6,573 nt of DNA from an uncultured Bacilli bacterium (GTDB lineage: Bacteria; Bacillota_I; Bacilli_A; RF39; UBA660), in contig CAJUKM010000008.1 in assembly GCA_910587535.1 (NCBI GenBank), forward strand, positions 34,231-40,803. The letters are read 5' to 3'. Position numbers and translations under genes: made by a program. Positions 1 through 5,992 of this stretch are shown here, piece by piece; position 1 is the first letter of the stretch; each line of letters starts with the position of its first letter. Below the pieces are notes generated by a model. The model had not been told where the DNA came from. It did not search any database and saw nothing but the letters and a program-made list of their open reading frames with translations.

Positions 1-177
1 AAAAAAAAAAACAAAAAAGAAAAAACTTTTGTCATTAAATTATTTGATAAGAATAAAGAAATGTTATTAGAAAAAGAATATAATTACTTAAATGATACTT
101 CAAAATATATTTCGTTTTGTATAGAATTCGATATATCTAATGAAAAACCCGCATACTACTCGATAGAAAAGAAGTGA
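1..177 (+). CDS. 3' end of an unidentified protein gene (partial)
   Basis: Reading frame 1 is open from the left edge for 58 codons and closes with TGA at 175-177. The visible C-terminus is Lys-rich at first (from an A-run at positions 1-11) and then has a mixed, ordinary composition (KYISFCIEFDISNEKPAYYS), so it looks coding rather than accidental. The start lies outside the window and no family is recognisable from this tail. It ends 5 nt before the trmL start codon with no terminator between them, so the two genes are probably co-transcribed and may be translationally coupled. The A-run could be a site of polymerase slippage or sequencing error; the frame given is the one that fits the downstream coding-like residues. 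Confidence 0.6.
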   Translation, partial: KKKNKKEKTFVIKLFDKNKEMLLEKEYNYLNDTSKYISFCIEFDISNEKPAYYSIEKK

Positions 178-182
178 CTAAT

Positions 183-710
183 ATGATAAATGTCGTATTA
201 TTTGAACCAGAAATACCGCAAAATTGTGGAAATATAATGAGAACGTGTGTAGCAACGAACACTAAACTACATCTCATTAAACCACTAGGATTTAGCCTAG
301 ACGAAAAATATGTACGTAGAAGTGGCGTCAATTATATTGATAACTGTGATTACACTGTCTATGAAAATATAGAAGAATTTTTTGAAAAAAATGTCGACGG
401 AGAGTTCTATTTTTTAACTAGGTATGGTCATAAACCTCACACAAGTTTTGATTATAGTGACAATACGAAAAATATATATTTCTTTTTCGGAAAAGAATCG
501 ACTGGGATTCCAAGAGATATACTAAAACCACATCTAGATAAGTGTATGCGCATGCCGATGACCGACAAAGTAAGGGCACTAAATCTTTCTAATACTGTTG
601 CCATAATGATCTATGAGGCACTTAGACAACGAGACTATCCAAATCTTCTAAAAGAAGAACCTCATAAGAGCAAAGACTTTATCGAAGACGGAATTGATAA
701 TCCACAATAA
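183..710 (+). CDS. trmL: tRNA (cytidine(34)-2'-O)-methyltransferase TrmL (SPOUT family)
   Basis: This protein is predicted to methylate the 2'-OH of the wobble nucleotide (C34 or cmnm5U34) of tRNA-Leu isoacceptors, using S-adenosylmethionine, in the cytoplasm. From the ATG at 183 it has 175 residues, close to the usual 155-175. The family signature is complete: PEIPQNCGN near the N-terminus (residues 9-17), RTC at 20-22, LHLIKPLGF (29-37), the SPOUT glycine loop FGKESTGIP (102-110), and RALNLSNTVAIMIYEALRQ (131-149), which contributes to the trefoil-knot cofactor pocket. An in-frame GTG at 174 would add three residues, but homologues such as Bacillus CspR/TrmL begin right at this beta strand, so ATG 183 is preferred. 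The ribosome site is modest (AAGAAGTG upstream). The C-terminal tail after residue 150 is charged and probably dispensable. Confidence 0.96.
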   Translation: MINVVLFEPEIPQNCGNIMRTCVATNTKLHLIKPLGFSLDEKYVRRSGVNYIDNCDYTVYENIEEFFEKNVDGEFYFLTRYGHKPHTSFDYSDNTKNIYFFFGKESTGIPRDILKPHLDKCMRMPMTDKVRALNLSNTVAIMIYEALRQRDYPNLLKEEPHKSKDFIEDGIDNPQ

Positions 711-721
711 ATCACTTATCT

Positions 722-750
722 TTGACTCTTAGCACTTTAAATGATAGAAT
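722..750 (+). promoter_or_regulatory. Sigma-A-type promoter for the two-TM protein gene
   Basis: TTGACT (722-727) and TAGAAT (745-750) are separated by exactly 17 nt, a near-consensus housekeeping promoter. Transcription would begin near 757, giving a leader of about 19 nt that contains the GTGAGGAG ribosome site (763-770). It lies just past the trmL stop, so the next gene can be expressed independently of trmL. Confidence 0.7.
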
Positions 751-775
751 ATTACTTCGGAAGTGAGGAGATAAT

Positions 776-1489
776 ATGAATAAAATACAAGGATTAGGAA
801 AAATCAAAAAAGGGGTCTCCGAAGAAAAAAACGAAAGTAAAAAAAGAATTAAATGCCTAGAACAAAAACTTTCTGAGAAAAGAAAAGAACAAAAAAAATA
901 TAGAAATTATCACAACCCGAATATTGCAGTCGAACTTCTTTTTTGGGGTGTAATTTCTACATTAGCATTGACTATATGTCCACATTTGATCGTTACAACT
1001 ATTTATGACGGTTCTATACCGCTATGTGAGACTTTCTTAGGTACAATAAAAATGACTACATTTGTCAGATTATGTTCTATAGCAGTATGTGTACCATTTT
1101 TCACTTTAGTGGGAACATTTAGCTACATTAAAACCAAAAGTAAAGCCCAAATTAATGAAGGACTTCTAGGGGAAATAGAATACTTAGAAGAAGAGATTAA
1201 AAAAGAAAGACAAAAGCAGAGTAGAAAAAAAATGACTTCTCATAGAATGAAACTACCAAAAAAGACAGATAAAGCACAAACCTCAGAAATATTTTGTGAA
1301 ACTGAAACCAGTTTAAATAGAAGATTAGAATTAATTTATATGCTAAACAATTATAGAGAATTTTTGTTGAAGAAAAAAGAAGAAGGAACTTTGAGAGAAG
1401 AACTTCAAAAAAAAGGACTATCTAAAGAAGAGATAGAGCAAAGTATTTTGTACTTAGAAAAAAGATTTTGTAACAAAAGAAGAAAATAA
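776..1489 (+). CDS. Two-TM membrane protein with charged helical flanks, unknown function
   Basis: I do not recognise a family. The start is clear: ATG 776 follows GTGAGGAG (763-770) at 5 nt spacing. The 237-residue protein has a highly charged, Lys/Glu-rich N-terminal helix (about 15-42), then two hydrophobic segments at about 50-77 and 95-118 joined by a short loop (around DGSIPLCE), then a long Lys/Glu-rich region with coiled-coil character (about 128-150 and 180-230) and a very basic end (RRK). A hairpin membrane anchor with both long ends in the cytoplasm is the likely topology, given their positive charge. The segment LSKEEIEQSILYLEKR near the C-terminus looks like a small helical hairpin. 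There are four Cys residues in or near the membrane part (68, 84, 100, 105). The gene has its own promoter and is followed by a terminator, so it is probably monocistronic. Confidence 0.85.
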   Translation: MNKIQGLGKIKKGVSEEKNESKKRIKCLEQKLSEKRKEQKKYRNYHNPNIAVELLFWGVISTLALTICPHLIVTTIYDGSIPLCETFLGTIKMTTFVRLCSIAVCVPFFTLVGTFSYIKTKSKAQINEGLLGEIEYLEEEIKKERQKQSRKKMTSHRMKLPKKTDKAQTSEIFCETETSLNRRLELIYMLNNYREFLLKKKEEGTLREELQKKGLSKEEIEQSILYLEKRFCNKRRK

Positions 1490-1519
1490 AAAGCCGTTCG
1501 TAGTGAAACGGTATTTTTT
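1488..1519. terminator. Bidirectional intrinsic terminator between convergent genes
   Basis: GCCGTT (1493-1498) pairs with AACGGT (1507-1512; the outermost pair is G-T) around an 8-nt loop. An A-run lies before it (1488-1492) and a T-run after it (1514-1519), so the same hairpin has a U-tract on either strand. It serves the + strand gene ending at 1489 and the - strand ferredoxin gene ending at 1518. Confidence 0.8.
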
Positions 1520-1787
1520 ATTTATTGCAGTCGCATGTTTCCCCACAACGGCAAGGATCGCAATTACAATTTTCACAATTACATTTTTTTTCTTCACTTT
1601 CGACTAAAGAAATTGCACTAGTTGGACAACCTTCCGCCGCACAGATCGCATCTTTATCGTCATCTTCGACAAATTCTTTTTTTGGAACAGATTGTCCTTG
1701 ATCACCATAACTGAATAATTCTGGAGCAACTTGCATACATGCACCACAACAGATACACGCTTCTTCGTTTACTATAATTTTTTTCAT
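1518..1787 (-). CDS. Small 4Fe-4S ferredoxin with cysteine-rich C-terminal tail
   Basis: This is a predicted soluble electron carrier of 89 residues. The core (1-62) matches single-cluster bacterial ferredoxins such as Bacillus Fer: CICCGAC gives ligands Cys11, Cys14 and Cys17, followed by an acidic middle, then AAEGCPTSAISL with the fourth ligand Cys54 in the CP motif. Cys13 and Cys49 are extra. Unusually, the last 21 residues hold eight cysteines in a CxC-x2-CxC-x2-CxC-x3-CxC pattern (Cys69, 71, 74, 76, 79, 81, 85, 87), with no hydrophobic residues. That spacing resembles metallothioneins or other zinc/copper-binding tails; metal binding is inferred. The start is secure: ATG at 1787-1785 with TAAGGAGGAA (1800-1791) upstream. 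The gene stands alone, convergent with the previous gene and divergent from the next. The redox partner is unknown. Confidence 0.93.
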   Translation of the reverse strand: MKKIIVNEEACICCGACMQVAPELFSYGDQGQSVPKKEFVEDDDKDAICAAEGCPTSAISLVESEEKKCNCENCNCDPCRCGETCDCNK

Positions 1788-1804
1788 AATTTCCTCCTTA
1801 GCTA

Positions 1805-1833
1805 ATTATAGATTAATTTATGTCTTTAGGCAA
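1805..1833 (-). promoter_or_regulatory. Promoter of the ferredoxin gene
   Basis: On the minus strand TTGCCT (1833-1828) and a perfect TATAAT (1810-1805) are 17 nt apart. The predicted transcript start near 1798 leaves only about 11 nt before the ATG and begins at the edge of the ribosome site, so the leader is very short. The -35 lies inside the first codons of the divergent gene as annotated from 1820. TAAT-N5-ATTA (1803-1815) covers the -10 and could be an operator, but it is short and AT-only. Confidence 0.6.
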
Positions 1834-2851
1834 GTTTGTATTTGACTCTCTTGTAAAGTATGATAAAATAAAAACGGTGAAGTATATGAACACTAGAATG
1901 GATAAATATAAAGACAACGATGGAGAAGTTCAAAGTAGAACCATCCGCAATAAAAACATATACACTGAATTGAGTGAAAAAGATCTAGACGATATTAATT
2001 TGACTAGCAATATTTCTGTACTAAATGCAGATGCAAAAAATTTGGACATCGATACACTAAAAAAGATGCTCGATGAGAAATATCAAAAAGATAGACCCAA
2101 TAGCGTTCAATCGAATGAAGAAATCGAAAGCGAAGAAGTCAAGGAAGATGAAGACACTAAAGAGTACGACCTCAAAAAAATTATAGAAACAGCTCATAAA
2201 AATAAAACGACAAGCTATGATACAGAACGCTTTAAAAAATTGAGAGAGACTCAATATGATATTTTAAACAGTTTAAATATCGAGAAGAATGAACCGATCA
2301 AAAATGTAGACGAATCGTTAACGGTCGAAGAAGCTAATCTCATGAACTTGATTAAAACAGTAAACGAAAACGCCGAGAAGAATAAATCATTACCTGAAGA
2401 TGACCTCTTCCAAGACTTAAAGGGAGACGAGAAGACTGAAGTATTAGAGCCACTTAATTTTGGAGAAGATGAAGAAGAGCCAGAAAAAAAGCCTACTATC
2501 GTCGAAGAACTAGAAAAGACAAAACAGTTATCTAGAAAAGAGATTGACGATGAGATTGAGAAACTTACTTCTAAACTCGACGACGTCATAGAAGCAGTTA
2601 AAGAAGTAGTAAACGAAGAAGAAGAGAGACCTACTGAACCAGAAATATCTAAAACGGAAGAACTTTCTAACTCATTCTATACTGGGAAATTTCAGATTAG
2701 CAATAAAGATATGGATGATTTCTCTGACTTAGAGCGCGAGATGAATGGTGGTAGCATATTCGTCAAAATACTCATCATATTGCTAGTACTTATCATCATA
2801 GCAGTTACGATATATTTGTTAAACAAATACTTAGGATTAGGACTATTTTAA
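1820..2851 (+). CDS. Acidic tail-anchored protein of unknown function
   Basis: I cannot name a family with confidence. The protein has 343 residues: a basic N-terminus (KYDKIKTVKY), then a long Glu/Asp/Lys-rich, mostly helical or disordered body (about 45-300). Within it are short ordered-looking stretches: TSNISVLNADAKNLDIDTLKK (62-82), FKKLRETQYDILNSLNIEK (138-156) and LSRKEIDDEIEKLTSKLDDV. It ends in one strongly hydrophobic segment (about 313-335) with a short tail (LLNKYLGLGLF). No signal peptide is seen, so a cytoplasmic protein anchored by its C-terminus is likely. The start is uncertain. ATG 1820 has no Shine-Dalgarno sequence. ATG 1886 (residue 23) is preceded by GGTGA at 5 nt and by a promoter-like TTGACT-N16-TGaTAAAAT (1842-1869). 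The longer form is kept because YDKIK looks like conserved coding sequence. The gene ends in its own terminator. Confidence 0.85.
   Translation: MSLGKFVFDSLVKYDKIKTVKYMNTRMDKYKDNDGEVQSRTIRNKNIYTELSEKDLDDINLTSNISVLNADAKNLDIDTLKKMLDEKYQKDRPNSVQSNEEIESEEVKEDEDTKEYDLKKIIETAHKNKTTSYDTERFKKLRETQYDILNSLNIEKNEPIKNVDESLTVEEANLMNLIKTVNENAEKNKSLPEDDLFQDLKGDEKTEVLEPLNFGEDEEEPEKKPTIVEELEKTKQLSRKEIDDEIEKLTSKLDDVIEAVKEVVNEEEERPTEPEISKTEELSNSFYTGKFQISNKDMDDFSDLEREMNGGSIFVKILIILLVLIIIAVTIYLLNKYLGLGLF
1842..1869 (+). promoter_or_regulatory. Possible internal promoter near the start of the acidic protein gene
   Basis: TTGACT (1842-1847) and TAAAAT (1864-1869) are 16 nt apart, with an extended -10 TG at 1861-1862. 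A transcript from here would start near 1876, at a GGTGA motif, 10 nt before the in-frame ATG 1886. If used, the protein would lack its first 22 residues. Such matches arise by chance in AT-rich coding DNA, so this is tentative. Confidence 0.35.
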
Positions 2852-2864
2852 ATAGTTCTTTTTT
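2839..2864 (+). terminator. Intrinsic terminator of the acidic protein gene
   Basis: AGGACTA (2839-2845) pairs with TAGTTCT (2853-2859), including one G-T pair, around a 7-nt loop that can close further by T-A pairs. The T-run occupies 2859-2864, its first T doubling as the closing base of the stem. The stop codon TAA (2849-2851) lies in the loop, so the gene ends inside its own terminator. The T-run directly abuts the yunB -10 element. Confidence 0.7.
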
Positions 2865-2872
2865 CATATAAT
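2845..2872 (+). promoter_or_regulatory. Sigma-E-like promoter of yunB, overlapping the terminator
   Basis: CATATAAT (2865-2872) fits the sporulation sigma-E -10 consensus (CATACAAT type) and contains a perfect sigma-A TATAAT. Fifteen nt upstream ATTTT (2845-2849) resembles the ATATT core of the sigma-E -35; no TTGACA-like -35 is seen 17 nt upstream. In B. subtilis yunB belongs to the sigma-E regulon. The predicted transcript start is at about 2879-2880, the start codon itself. Confidence 0.5.
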
Positions 2873-2878
2873 TTATTG

Positions 2879-3568
2879 ATGAGAAAGATTAAATTAAAAA
2901 ATGTAGATGTCAGTATTCGTCATAAACTTGTAATAACTATCCTATTTAGTGCATTCTGTGTTTTAAGTATGTGTAGATTTTTAATAAGATCGATTTCCAC
3001 TAATTTAATAGAATACACTAGCGCAAAAGTAAAAAAAGAAAACACTCTCCTTTTAAAAGAAGCTTTTGCTCAAGTGGAATACAAAAATTTAGAAATTGAT
3101 GATCTCATAAACGTCATCAAGAATTCCAAAGATGAAATTTTAGAAGTCGACTTTCACATAGATGAATGCGCTAGAGTTTTAAGCGAAGTTACAAAGTATA
3201 TAAATGAAAGCGTAAACGATTATAACTATATAGGATATAGAGTCGATATCCCAGTTGGATTTGCAAGTAAAACACCACTGCTCATAAACTTAGGACCCAA
3301 AATACCTATCAAAGTTGAAATTTCTGATGTCGCTTTAGGAAATGTAAGAACAGTTGCAAAATCATTTGGTATAAACAATGCCTTAGTAGAAGTATATATA
3401 GACATCTACATAAAGACTTCAATAATTTATCCTTCTCAAATAATTGAAGTAAATACAGAATACTCTTCACTCGTAAGCTCCAAAATAATTTCAGGTGCTG
3501 TACCAAATTTCTATAATGGAACTTTTAATTCAAAAAGTGATGCTTTTAATCTTCCACTAAACGAATAA
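2879..3568 (+). CDS. yunB: Sporulation protein YunB
   Basis: This is a membrane-anchored sporulation protein, made in the mother cell under sigma-E in B. subtilis; its biochemical role is not firmly known. The product has 229 residues, with a short basic N-terminus, one transmembrane segment at about 17-37 and the rest outside. Family hallmarks are clear: IPVGFASKTPLLINLGPKIP (124-143), FGINNALVEVYIDIYI (163-178), then IIYPSQIIEVNTEY (182-195) and GAVPNFYNG near the C-terminus. ATG 2879 is chosen over the TTG at 2876. Neither has a Shine-Dalgarno sequence, and the -10 at 2867-2872 would start the mRNA at the ATG, which suggests a leaderless message. The next gene has its own promoter but no terminator separates them, so read-through is possible. 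It is the best evidence here for a spore-forming organism. Confidence 0.93.
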   Translation: MRKIKLKNVDVSIRHKLVITILFSAFCVLSMCRFLIRSISTNLIEYTSAKVKKENTLLLKEAFAQVEYKNLEIDDLINVIKNSKDEILEVDFHIDECARVLSEVTKYINESVNDYNYIGYRVDIPVGFASKTPLLINLGPKIPIKVEISDVALGNVRTVAKSFGINNALVEVYIDIYIKTSIIYPSQIIEVNTEYSSLVSSKIISGAVPNFYNGTFNSKSDAFNLPLNE

Positions 3569-3580
3569 ATGTGTTATAAT
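3552..3580 (+). promoter_or_regulatory. Extended -10 promoter upstream of the second tail-anchored gene
   Basis: TGTTATAAT (3572-3580) is a perfect extended -10. The -35 position 17 nt upstream, TTCCAC (3552-3557), is weak, as is usual for extended -10 promoters. It overlaps the yunB stop codon. Transcription would start near 3587, placing AGGAGT (3591-3596) in the leader. Confidence 0.6.
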
Positions 3581-3604
3581 GATGCAAGATAGGAGTCTAG
3601 CTAT

Positions 3605-4399
3605 ATGAGTGGAACGACGTTTATAAATGAATTTATTTCACTTGGAATGGCAGCCTACTTCGGAAATCAGCCTTCAAATATTTTTGAGAAACACGTCGTA
3701 GAATGCCTTTGTGATATTTATGGAATAGACAAGATAAAAAAGTGCTATGAAGCTAAAAATGAGCAAGCCTTTATAGCTTTGATACATACCTATGGTCTAT
3801 CGAGAACTGTTTTTGATAACTTTTTAAGAGACACTATTAAATATGAAAAGTTTAAAAGTGACAATCAAAAAGATCCATCACTAAAGTCAGACATTGCGAG
3901 CAAAGTGGAGTTTGCACTTATAACGATGTTTTTACATAGATGTCTTTTGCTTGAACCCTCATTAGAAGAAATAAGTCATTTTGAAAACGACCTATTGAAT
4001 AATTTTGAAGTAATCAAACTGCATTTTAATACTTCGCTAAATCCTAATATGACTAGAGATACCTGGGATAAGAAAAAAAGAATGTTGACAGATAATGTAG
4101 AGTTAGTAGAAATAAAGCCAGCTTATCTAGATGAGTTTACTTATGCAAAATTTGGAACAAGTTTACAAGATGTCAAAAAAATGGATTATAGAATGGTTGA
4201 AGAGTTAAACAGTTACATCAAGAGTAAGATGGAATTGAGCATCGAAGACAGTCGACCAGAAAAAAAAGATATAATATCTTCACTCAAAAGAGATACTGTC
4301 TTATCAACTGGTAATGGATTTGTAGATGCCTTATTTGTAGCGGCCATAATAGCAACCGAAATGTCTATAGGACTTATATATCTGTTTTTAAATATGTAA
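3605..4399 (+). CDS. C-terminally anchored protein of unknown function, between yunB and yutD
   Basis: No family is recognised. The protein has 264 residues; ATG 3605 follows AGGAGT at a normal distance. The first 230 residues look like a mainly helical, globular cytoplasmic domain of mixed composition, including KHVVECLCDIYGIDKIKKCYEA, a YGLSRTVFDNFLRDT stretch and VEFALITMFLHRCLLLEPSLEE. A hydrophobic segment near the extreme C-terminus (about 240-262, FVDALFVAAIIATEMSIGLI) is likely a tail anchor; there is no signal peptide. It is followed after only 14 nt by the yutD-family gene, so the two form an operon. Its place between yunB and yutD suggests a link to the cell envelope or spore formation, but that is context only. 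It shares architecture, not visible sequence, with the tail-anchored protein at 1820-2851. Confidence 0.85.
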   Translation: MSGTTFINEFISLGMAAYFGNQPSNIFEKHVVECLCDIYGIDKIKKCYEAKNEQAFIALIHTYGLSRTVFDNFLRDTIKYEKFKSDNQKDPSLKSDIASKVEFALITMFLHRCLLLEPSLEEISHFENDLLNNFEVIKLHFNTSLNPNMTRDTWDKKKRMLTDNVELVEIKPAYLDEFTYAKFGTSLQDVKKMDYRMVEELNSYIKSKMELSIEDSRPEKKDIISSLKRDTVLSTGNGFVDALFVAAIIATEMSIGLIYLFLNM

Positions 4400-4413
4400 T
4401 TCATGGGGGAAAT

Positions 4414-4692
4414 ATGATAACGATAAATGACACAAAATATGAGATTATAGAAGACAATAGGGATTCGATAGATACAGAACTTTTAAAAGAAAAATTGACA
4501 GATTTTTATGATGAGTACGATTACATAGTAGGCGATTGGGCTTATGGAAAGTTGAGATTGAAAGGCTTTTCTGATAAAGATGCTAAAAATCACAACTCTA
4601 TAAACGACTCAGCACAGATAAAAAAATATATTAAAGAGTACTGTGCTTATGGTTGCAAATATTTTATCTTAAAAAGAATTGATATTGATTAA
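4414..4692 (+). CDS. yutD: YutD-family protein (DUF1027)
   Basis: This is a small cytoplasmic protein of unknown biochemical role, conserved in Bacilli. The 92-residue length is typical. The family pattern is clear: N-terminal ITINDTKYEIIEDNRD (2-17), the hallmark YDYIVGDWAYGKLRLKGF (35-52), and the C-terminal IKEYCAYGCKYFILKRI (73-89) with its paired cysteines (Cys77, Cys81). ATG 4414 is preceded by GGGGGA (4405-4410), a good but closely spaced ribosome site. It is the second gene of an operon with the tail-anchored protein. In B. subtilis yutD lies close to yunB, so the neighbourhood is partly conserved. The promoter of the next gene overlaps its last codons. Confidence 0.9.
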   Translation: MITINDTKYEIIEDNRDSIDTELLKEKLTDFYDEYDYIVGDWAYGKLRLKGFSDKDAKNHNSINDSAQIKKYIKEYCAYGCKYFILKRIDID

Positions 4693-4713
4693 GCAATAAA
4701 ATTATGCTAAAAT
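4685..4713 (+). promoter_or_regulatory. Promoter of the Pro/Thr-rich protein gene
   Basis: TTGATT (4685-4690) and TAAAAT (4708-4713) are 17 nt apart, with an extended -10 TG at 4705-4706. The transcript would start near 4720 with a leader of about 20 nt that includes AAAGAGGG (4725-4732). The -35 overlaps the yutD stop codon. No terminator separates the two genes, so read-through is also possible. Confidence 0.65.
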
Positions 4714-4739
4714 TTCTATAGAATAAAGAGGGATTGAAT

Positions 4740-5942
4740 ATGAACGAGAAGATCAACATCACTAAAATGGATGGGGCTAAAGTATACTCAGATTTAGTAT
4801 GCTTTATAGAAAATACTACCAACTCTAAACGATACGTATATCATACATTAAATGAAATCGTCGGAGCTGGCCCTAATAGTACAGTTAAAATATATGTAAG
4901 TAAAATAAAACAGGATGATCCCACCCTCGATAACCCTATCACAGAAGAGGATTGGAATGTTTTAAAGGGATATATGGGTGATGCTCTAAAAGGAAATAGC
5001 AATCCAGAAATTAAATACATTGCTCCAAACGAACTAGGGGAGCCATTCAGTGTAAGCGATAGAGCTATTGCTATGCCTACAAGCTATGACTATATAAATA
5101 AGCAAAGAGGAATTTATGCTCAGGCTATAGCGACAGCACCTTCGACTGAACAAACGACCTCACAAGAAAGTGCACCAGAACCCGATACTCCAACTATACC
5201 TGAAGTACAAATTGAAACGACACAAGCTGAACCAGTATCTTCGATCATATCAGAGGCAGACTTATCTGCTCCAATCCCGGAAGTTCCTCAAGCAACACCC
5301 GCTGTAGATCTTAATCCTGCTGCTGAAAACAGTACAAATACACCAGTAGAGCCAACGCCGATCACGAATGCAGCTCCTGAAATAGCACCTATGGAACAGC
5401 AAGTACAACCGACTCCTGTTCCTGAAGCAACAGAAAATATAGTACTAGGAGCACAGACAGAAGCTACACCGGTTTTGAATGAAACTCCAATTAATAATGC
5501 TTTAGAAGACGAAAAACCATTAGATAATATAGTTATAACGGACAATAATAACTCAGGCTTATCTGATTTAACACCGATTAATATCGATGAAATAGAAAAA
5601 AAATATGACGATATGATCGCTTCTTTAAACGATTTGAGAAATAAAGAGCTTGAAGCTGCAAAAAGATATAATGCTACAATAGAGTTAAGCTCAATGCATA
5701 AAGAACAGCATGCAAATTATGTTCAAAATGAGCAGTTAAAGGAAGTAGTTCAAAACACAAACGTTATAGACAGTCAGACACCAACCATGCCGGTAGACAA
5801 TATTGGAGCTGTACCTAATCCTCAACCGATGCCTACTCTTACTGTCGAGCCCATAAAAGAGACAGTTCAACAAGTAGTTGAACCTACGCCAGTTACTCCT
5901 GAAAACTTGGAGACAAATTGGTTTGATATGCCTAATAATTGA
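4740..5942 (+). CDS. Protein with small N-terminal domain, Pro/Thr/Ala-rich linker and helical segment; unknown function
   Basis: ATG 4740 is chosen over the TTG at 4734 because the GAGGG site (4728-4732) is 7 nt from the ATG but touches the TTG. The 400 residues divide into parts. Residues 1-120 form an ordered domain with a beta-rich look (RYVYHTLNEIVG, STVKIYVSKI, then ITEEDWNVLKGYMGDAL), faintly like small DUF1292-type proteins; this is a weak guess. Residues 130-270 are low-complexity, rich in Pro, Thr, Ala, Glu and Gln. Residues 280-340 are a charged helix, probably coiled coil (IEKKYDDMIASLNDLRNKEL). A second Pro-rich stretch follows, and the end is ETNWFDMPNN. No signal peptide, membrane segment or sorting motif is seen, so it should be cytoplasmic, perhaps a flexible tether. 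It is last before a strong terminator. Confidence 0.85.
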   Translation: MNEKINITKMDGAKVYSDLVCFIENTTNSKRYVYHTLNEIVGAGPNSTVKIYVSKIKQDDPTLDNPITEEDWNVLKGYMGDALKGNSNPEIKYIAPNELGEPFSVSDRAIAMPTSYDYINKQRGIYAQAIATAPSTEQTTSQESAPEPDTPTIPEVQIETTQAEPVSSIISEADLSAPIPEVPQATPAVDLNPAAENSTNTPVEPTPITNAAPEIAPMEQQVQPTPVPEATENIVLGAQTEATPVLNETPINNALEDEKPLDNIVITDNNNSGLSDLTPINIDEIEKKYDDMIASLNDLRNKELEAAKRYNATIELSSMHKEQHANYVQNEQLKEVVQNTNVIDSQTPTMPVDNIGAVPNPQPMPTLTVEPIKETVQQVVEPTPVTPENLETNWFDMPNN

Positions 5943-5948
5943 CATACT

Positions 5949-5978
5949 AAAAGCACATCGTAAAGATGTGTTTTTTTT
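5949..5978 (+). terminator. Strong intrinsic terminator
   Basis: CACATC (5954-5959) pairs with GATGTG (5965-5970) around the 5-nt loop GTAAA, followed by eight T (5971-5978). The stem can extend by A-T pairs on the outside. On the minus strand the tail is only four T, so it would stop the convergent XRE transcript less efficiently. Confidence 0.85.
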
Positions 5979-5992
5979 GCAATACTATAAAC

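Noticed and set aside
2057..2589. Minus-strand open frames inside the acidic protein gene
   Set aside because: Their Phe/Ser/Leu-rich translations are the complement of Glu/Lys codons; the + strand gene accounts for them.
5100..5500. Possible tandem repeats in the Pro/Thr/Ala-rich linker
   Set aside because: Short recurring units such as PTP and PEIP appear, but there is no regular period or near-identical DNA repeat; it is biased composition only.
5288..5545. A minus-strand open frame of 85 codons inside the Pro/Thr-rich gene
   Set aside because: It mirrors the low-complexity codons on the other strand (Ser/Gly/Val-rich) and has no ribosome site or promoter; it is a shadow.
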